A stretch of 64,000 nt of DNA from Planctomycetota bacterium (GTDB taxonomy: Bacteria; Planctomycetota; Phycisphaerae; Phycisphaerales; UBA1924): the NCBI GenBank assembly GCA_023432465.1, contig JAEYUO010000042.1, positions 41,296 to 105,295 of the forward strand, read 5' to 3'. Position 1 is the first letter of the stretch. Each line of letters opens with the position of its first letter. Both the position numbers and the translations under genes were made by a program. Shown piece by piece: positions 59,691 through 64,000 of this stretch. The notes under the pieces are model-generated. The model was given only the letters and a program-made list of their open reading frames with translations. It did no database searches and was not told where the DNA came from.

Positions 59691-59827
59691 TTGGTCGCCC
59701 CCCTCCCTGGCGACCTGGAATCGCGGGTGGGAGTTTGCGAACGCGCTGTGCCGACGGCCCTCCGATGGCCTCGCGGCGCGTCGAATGCCCCTCGGCGCTC
59801 GGTTTTGAGTGTGGTGCGGGCATGATT

Positions 59828-62170
59828 TCATGCGCCGGCAACGTCATCAATGAGCCGGTACAGCCGCTGGGGTGTGCCCCGCGTGGTCCGCTCGGTGTAC
59901 TCGATGCGGCGCTGATTGAGCAGCGCGGTCCGCACGTCGTCGTGCTCCTTGGGCGACCACGCCAGGCGCCGGCTCAGTTGCCAGAAGGGCATCCACGCAT
60001 CGGCGGGGTGCTTTGCCGACCATTCCCGCAGCACGCGGAGCACGGCCTTGCACTGGCTCTCGAAGTCGCCGGCGCTGACATGCTGGCTGGCCTTGAAGAG
60101 CATCCTCCGTGTCTGGTGGTCCACGAGCGACCACGCCCAGTCAACGGCATCCAGCGTGATCTGGGGCTCGCGGTGGGATGCGCTGCACGCGTACACCAGC
60201 GCCAGGCGACGGGCCTTCTCATTGGCACGGGCCCAGAGCGCCATGCCCGCCTGGTCCGACCGCGACTCGGCGTCCGAGTAGGCCGCATCGGCCAGCGCCC
60301 GGATCTCGCTCAGACGCACGCGAGCGTCGGACGATGCATCGACCAACCGTGGGACCGGGTGCTCGGCGTTCGGATTGCCCCTGCCCGGCTTGAAGTCCGC
60401 CCACCACTTGGCCCACTTGATGATCGACCTGGGCAGATCGCGCACGTCCGCGTCCTGCCCGCTCCCGCGCCGGCCCGCCTCGAGGATAAGCATGCGGGCG
60501 AAGAAGCCGTTGGAGAGCATCTTGGGAGACAGAGCCTCGTAAAAGATGTCCGGGATCGCGGTTCCGAACAGGCACAGGCACGGCTGGTCGATCGTCCGCG
60601 GCTCCGTGTCGCTGGCCTTCACCCGCAGGGGATAGGTGGCGCTTGCCGAGGTGTACAGCTTCAGCATCACCTGCATGATGCCCTCGTACCGCGGGTCGCG
60701 CTTGGCTCCGTATCCGCTGATCGCCTGCATCAGCGTGTCGATCTCGTCGGTCTGGAAGAGCATGACCGGCATGAGGTGCATGCGGTCCTCGAGGCCCTCG
60801 CCGCTGGCAAAGCCGTCGGCGAACGCGCCGAGCATCCCGGCCTCGGCCAGGATCCGCTGGTTCACCTTGCGCGGGAAGTCCTTTCCCGTGCCTGTGTTGG
60901 CCAGGCCGAGCAGGTACACCGCTGGGCGGTTGTCCTGCGGATCACGGACCTTGCGGCCGGCGAGCGTCGCCTGGAGCGCGACCGCGCCGCAGAACGCCAG
61001 CACCGGCTCCGGGTACGGGGCGTTGCTAAGCGAGTAGTCGATGACCTCGTCAATAAAGCCGGGCACCCTGAGCAGGCTCGCTGGCACAGGTCCGGGATCG
61101 ATCGGACCGGAGACAACCGGCTCGCCGGTCGGCTCACGATCCCCTGCCGCGACGCGGAAGGCAGACAGATCGACATCCGGCTCGGGAACGGTCGAGCCAA
61201 AGCCCCGCGCCCGCAGCGCCCCAGCGGCCGCCGCGAAGTCGCCGCCATGCTCGAGCAGCGCGTAGACGGCGAACGGCGAGTACCCGCGCCGATCCTCGAA
61301 CGGCGGCGCATTCGTCGAGAAGACGTAGAACACGCCGTCCTTGAGCGTGGCGCTGCAGCCCGCGGACTTGCCCGGCCGCGACCAGTGCTCGTTTTCGCCG
61401 TCTCGGACCTGCGTCCAGCCGTGGCGAATCAGCAGCTCCCGCACGTCGCCGCGCTGGTTGAAATCGTCGCCGGGCTTCACGCCCTCATCTGGGGCCGATG
61501 TCGAGGCCTTCTCGCTTGGTCCATCCTCTATAGGTGGCGGCACCTCGTTCAGTCCCCACGCGCACGCCAGCAGGACCTCGCGCTCTTCGCGCGTGATCAC
61601 AGTCAGCGCCGCGAAGTTGCCGGAGACGAGCGCATAGCCGTTCGACGGGGCGCACAGGAACATCCCGCCCTCACCGCGGGTCTCGATCAACGTGCCGACG
61701 GCGAACCACCGCCCGTCCGGCCCCTTTCGCGGCTTGAATCGCTTCCCGCAGACCTCGACCTCCTCCGAACCGGGAGCCTCAAAGCGCCGCTGCGCGAGCT
61801 TGAGGTTGCCACAGACCGGCGCTTGGCACCGGTACACCACATGCCGACCGCCGGAGGGCGTGTTCTCAATGACGAGCCGATCGGCCAGGCCCGGGCTGAC
61901 TGCTTCGACCCGTGCCCGCCACGGCTCGAAAGCCGCGCCGGCCAGGTCGAAGTCGATCATCTCCACATGGCCCGACACCGCGCCGGCGACGATGCACAGA
62001 TCACGATCGACGCCACCGCCGAACCACTTGGTCAGCTCTTCGGGCGTGGGCAGCCGCGACTGGTACGCCTTCCACGCGCGCAGCGCGACCTGCTTGTGGT
62101 CGCCCTCGCGGATCGCGGGGAGCACGCACAGCCCCGCGTCGAGGTACTTCTGGGCGGTGGCCAAGGTCAT
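59828..62170 (-). CDS. PrimPol and DUF3987 replication protein
   Basis: A 780-residue protein. The N-terminal bifunctional primase/polymerase region has ALRAWKAYQSRLPTPEELTKWF, EMIDFDLAG and TPSGGRHVVYRC. The later part (about 370-780) has the DUF3987 helicase-like layout with ANTGTGKDFPRKVNQRIL as a Walker A-like loop, MLFQTDEIDTLMQ, and NGFFARMLILEAG. This is the usual primase-helicase of satellites, phages and plasmids. The ATG at 62170 shares a base with the stop of the next upstream gene. Confidence 0.87.
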   Translation of the reverse strand: MTLATAQKYLDAGLCVLPAIREGDHKQVALRAWKAYQSRLPTPEELTKWFGGGVDRDLCIVAGAVSGHVEMIDFDLAGAAFEPWRARVEAVSPGLADRLVIENTPSGGRHVVYRCQAPVCGNLKLAQRRFEAPGSEEVEVCGKRFKPRKGPDGRWFAVGTLIETRGEGGMFLCAPSNGYALVSGNFAALTVITREEREVLLACAWGLNEVPPPIEDGPSEKASTSAPDEGVKPGDDFNQRGDVRELLIRHGWTQVRDGENEHWSRPGKSAGCSATLKDGVFYVFSTNAPPFEDRRGYSPFAVYALLEHGGDFAAAAGALRARGFGSTVPEPDVDLSAFRVAAGDREPTGEPVVSGPIDPGPVPASLLRVPGFIDEVIDYSLSNAPYPEPVLAFCGAVALQATLAGRKVRDPQDNRPAVYLLGLANTGTGKDFPRKVNQRILAEAGMLGAFADGFASGEGLEDRMHLMPVMLFQTDEIDTLMQAISGYGAKRDPRYEGIMQVMLKLYTSASATYPLRVKASDTEPRTIDQPCLCLFGTAIPDIFYEALSPKMLSNGFFARMLILEAGRRGSGQDADVRDLPRSIIKWAKWWADFKPGRGNPNAEHPVPRLVDASSDARVRLSEIRALADAAYSDAESRSDQAGMALWARANEKARRLALVYACSASHREPQITLDAVDWAWSLVDHQTRRMLFKASQHVSAGDFESQCKAVLRVLREWSAKHPADAWMPFWQLSRRLAWSPKEHDDVRTALLNQRRIEYTERTTRGTPQRLYRLIDDVAGA

Positions 62171-62751
62171 CAGAGCAACGCCTTCCACGCAAGGGCATGC
62201 CGCAGGCCATCGGATACCGACTCGTGCTCCGCGGCGAGCGTCCGTGGGCAGTGGCAGATGAACCACATGTCCCTCTGGAGCACGCAGTTCTTGAACGCCA
62301 GGTAGACAGGCTTGCCCAGCATGTGCGCCCAGCCGATCTCGGTGAGCGTGGCGTGACAGGTCGGATCCTCGATCCAGCAGAAGACCATGTCCGACCGGCG
62401 GATCCACTCCATGCACAGGGCCGGGACCAGCCAGCGCGGCCGAGCGCCCTCGGGACAGACGCCCTCAAACCGCTGCTCGACGCCGATGTGCCAGCCCATC
62501 CACTCGTGCCGCCGGCCGTTGAAGGGGACGAAGTGCGGGCCGGTGAAGATGAACCGACCGCAATCGATGGGACAACCGAAGGGCTCCCTGCCAAGGCCGG
62601 GCACGAGGGGCTCGCGCCAGTTCCCGGCGGCGTGCATCTTTCCGGCGAGGTAGACCAGCGGCTTGGGCTCCCAGGGCCGGCGCGGATGTCCCGACGATGG
62701 CGGGACGGCGCTGGCTTGGGTTCCGGGGCGGGGCGCAGGCGTGGTCGTCAT
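62170..62751 (-). CDS. NDT/DUF4406-like protein
   Basis: A 193-residue protein with VYLAGKMHAAGNWRE near residue 33 and MVFCWIEDPTCHATLTEIGWAHMLGKPVYLAF near 125-150, the layout of nucleoside 2-deoxyribosyltransferase-like or SLOG-type phage proteins. A SDMVF...E pattern and C-terminal His-rich sequence are present. Its reaction is not known. ATG overlaps the sigma-like gene stop by four bases. Confidence 0.65.
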   Translation of the reverse strand: MTTTPAPRPGTQASAVPPSSGHPRRPWEPKPLVYLAGKMHAAGNWREPLVPGLGREPFGCPIDCGRFIFTGPHFVPFNGRRHEWMGWHIGVEQRFEGVCPEGARPRWLVPALCMEWIRRSDMVFCWIEDPTCHATLTEIGWAHMLGKPVYLAFKNCVLQRDMWFICHCPRTLAAEHESVSDGLRHALAWKALL

Positions 62752-63293
62752 GACACGTACTCCTTGAGGCCGCGGGACTCGAAGTGCTCGCGCAGCGCTG
62801 ACGCGACGGAACCGAGCGAAGGACGACGGCGGCCATCCGTGGCCGCGTCGAGGAACTCACGACAAGTTGCGGCGAGGACCGGCGGGAGGCACTCGATGGC
62901 ATCGGCAACATCAAGCTCAAGATCTGCCTGCGCGAGCTCGTCGCGCCGTCGTCCGCTCAGTGGACTGCAGACCTGCTCGCGTGGGAACTCGCCGACGGAG
63001 ACCGTGGTTGTTCCACCGCCGCGCTTGGCCGCGTTCTGTGACCGCAGGATCGACGTGCCGGCGTTGGACATCGCGATGGCGATGAATGCCAGCGGCCGAC
63101 CGCGTTCGGGTTCGAACCGCGGCCACCGCTCCAGCGCGGCCACGACGAGCTCGGAGCGCAAGTCCAGCCCGTCTTCGTCCAGCCGTCGCCGGCCGGTCAG
63201 GCGGCAGGCCTGACCGTGCGCGATGGCCCGCACGCGGTCCAGGTCCAGGCTGGTGTAGTCGGGGGGCGGCGCCCCTGGTGCAAACTCAACCAT
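62748..63293 (-). CDS. Small sigma-70-like factor
   Basis: A 181-residue protein. LRSELVVAALERWPRFEPERGRPLAFIAIAMSNAG and later ELDVADAIECLPPVLAATCREFLD...SLGSVASALREHF resemble regions 2 and 4 of an ECF-like sigma factor. Encoded beside a replication protein, it may be a phage or satellite sigma controlling the block. The ATG at 63293 starts at MVEFAPG. It overlaps the next upstream gene by 8 bases. Confidence 0.55.
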   Translation of the reverse strand: MVEFAPGAPPPDYTSLDLDRVRAIAHGQACRLTGRRRLDEDGLDLRSELVVAALERWPRFEPERGRPLAFIAIAMSNAGTSILRSQNAAKRGGGTTTVSVGEFPREQVCSPLSGRRRDELAQADLELDVADAIECLPPVLAATCREFLDAATDGRRRPSLGSVASALREHFESRGLKEYVS

Positions 63294-63558
63294 TCGCCAC
63301 CTCCTGCACGAGCAGGCGATGCGGCAGGCCATGACGAACCTCGATCGACACCGTCGAGCCCTCGCCGGTCGTTCTCAGTTCAGCGAGCAGCTCAACGACG
63401 GCTTGCTTGAGTGAGAACTCCGCTGGGCGGGCGGCCGCATCACCCCCAGGCGCCCCTCCGAGCTTCACCTCGCGCACCACCCGGGGCATCGGCGTAAAGG
63501 TCGGCTCGCCACCGACCATGTGCAGGTGCTCGATCCGGCCGAAGCCGATCCGCTGCAT
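63286..63558 (-). CDS. Small hypothetical phage-like protein
   Basis: A protein of about 90 residues or more. LVELMQRIGFGRIEHLHMVGGEPTFTPMPRVVREVKLGG and FSLKQAVVELLAEL...VRHGLPHRLLV resemble a phage-type family in planctomycetes. The frame is open and protein-like upstream to a CTG at 63627 that overlaps the preceding stop (CTGA), so the true start may be earlier (PPTKQALSSGARRLVEL...). No ATG or GTG lies there. The ATG at 63558 is a conservative choice. Confidence 0.6.
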   Translation of the reverse strand: MQRIGFGRIEHLHMVGGEPTFTPMPRVVREVKLGGAPGGDAAARPAEFSLKQAVVELLAELRTTGEGSTVSIEVRHGLPHRLLVQEVANG

Positions 63559-63623
63559 CAACTCGACCAGGCGCCGAGCGCCGCTGCTCAGGGCCTGCTT
63601 GGTCGGAGGGTTGGTGGTCGCCT

Positions 63624-63884
63624 TCAGGCGGCACCACCTTCCGAGCCGGTATCGCCACGGTGGCGGTCGATGGCCGCGAGTTCAAGCCGGACCTGCTCGA
63701 TCGCGCGGCGGTCATAGAGACGCACGCGGCCCGCCAGCGCCGCGGGGCGGATTGCTGGCCGCGTCGCCAGGACGCGCAGCACTCGGTGCATGGGCTGCTC
63801 GAGTTCACTGGCGATCACGCCGGGGGTGATCAGGGTGGGCGGCGGGGTCGAATCCGGGCGATTCGGTGGGGACGAGGTTCCCAT
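63624..63884 (-). CDS. Small HTH protein
   Basis: An 86-residue protein. VIASELEQPMHRVLRVLATRPAIRPAALAGRVRLYDRRAIEQVRLEL matches the MerR/excisionase-type HTH with a wing. A GGAG sits 9 bases before the ATG at 63884; an upstream ATG at 63911 has none. It would be the first gene of the minus-strand mobile block visible here and may regulate it or serve excision. Confidence 0.65.
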   Translation of the reverse strand: MGTSSPPNRPDSTPPPTLITPGVIASELEQPMHRVLRVLATRPAIRPAALAGRVRLYDRRAIEQVRLELAAIDRHRGDTGSEGGAA

Positions 63885-64000
63885 TGCGGCGGCTCCGTTC
63901 CCGGGCGACATGCCCGGTCACAAGGCCGCGAACGGTCGCGTGACTACCTCGAATGTCTCGGAATTCGCAGGCCGGGAACCGGTCGCGCGCGCGGGGGGCC

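Larger units (their letters stand above)
58852..59827. other. Repeat-rich noncoding region next to the PrimPol gene (possible origin)
   Basis: About 975 bases without a convincing gene. They contain four copies of GCAATAGG (59587-59594, 59674-59681, 59683-59690, and inverted 59342-59349), a large inverted repeat (59316-59339 against 59414-59437), a direct repeat (59242-59273 and 59453-59484), a perfect 18-bp palindrome (59654-59671), a GGTCGGC/GCCGACC hairpin (59523-59541) and a locally AT-rich patch (59610-59640). Iteron-like repeats with an AT-rich patch beside a replication protein suggest an origin, but this is unproven. Confidence 0.5.

Noticed and set aside
59735..62305. An 856-residue plus-strand open frame
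   Set aside because: It is antisense to the PrimPol gene, which has clear motifs; no motif in the plus frame.

Overview
The window looks like chromosomal DNA of a high-G+C planctomycete, most likely of the class Phycisphaerae. The reasons are a planctomycete-style ECF sigma factor, a stand-alone CoaB domain, a type IV pilus/type II secretion-like locus whose pseudopilins and GspK-like protein are unusually large, and no encoded CCA on either tRNA. This placement is inference from gene style; no rRNA or ribosomal protein is present.

Region 1 (1-22.5 kb) is core-like. A truncated RluA-type pseudouridine synthase and a CoaB-type ligase share the minus strand. Diverging from them is a long plus-strand locus for a pilus/secretion machine: two GspE/PilB ATPases flanking PilT, a PilC/GspF platform protein, four prepilin-like proteins joined by 1-4 base overlaps, and a 1573-residue GspK-like protein. 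After it come tRNA-Pro(TGG), a flavodiiron-type metallo-beta-lactamase-fold protein, an ECF sigma factor, a BtpA-family protein, an OmpA-type lipoprotein, tRNA-Val(GAC) and a GT4 glycosyltransferase.

Region 2 (22.5-27.2 kb) is the start of an accessory island. It holds a HigB-like toxin, an antitoxin-like HTH protein fused to an ImmA/IrrE peptidase and an unknown third gene behind a perfect operator palindrome; then an rve-type transposase, an EVE-like small protein and a small HTH-like protein.

Region 3 (27.2-50.1 kb) is a large minus-strand anti-phage-type array. An upstream set encodes a SNF2-family helicase, an Eco57I/DrmMI-like DNA methylase, a reader-plus-DUF3883 protein and a PLD-like protein without an HKD motif. 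A second set has its own promoter overlapping a palindromic operator and encodes an MqsR-like toxin, an MqsA-like antitoxin, an ImmA/IrrE-like peptidase, a DEAH helicase with DUF1998 and a probable C-terminal nuclease domain, a UvrD/HelD-like helicase and a protein with a DUF2325-like C-terminus. SNF2 plus methylase recalls class 1 DISARM, but the complement differs from canonical DISARM.

Region 4 (50.1-56.8 kb), directly upstream on the same strand, encodes a SLOG-family protein translationally coupled to a ~1960-residue polypeptide that joins four glycosyltransferase-like modules, a kinase-like module, a methyltransferase and a histidine phosphatase. It is the most unusual object here, and only 54 bases separate it from the helicase array.

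Region 5 (57-64 kb) resembles an integrated phage, plasmid or satellite. It has small unknown genes separated by hairpins, a HARE-HTH protein, a repeat-rich noncoding stretch that could be an origin, a PrimPol/DUF3987 replication protein, an NDT-like protein, a small sigma-like factor and a small HTH protein. No integrase, CRISPR array or rRNA was seen.
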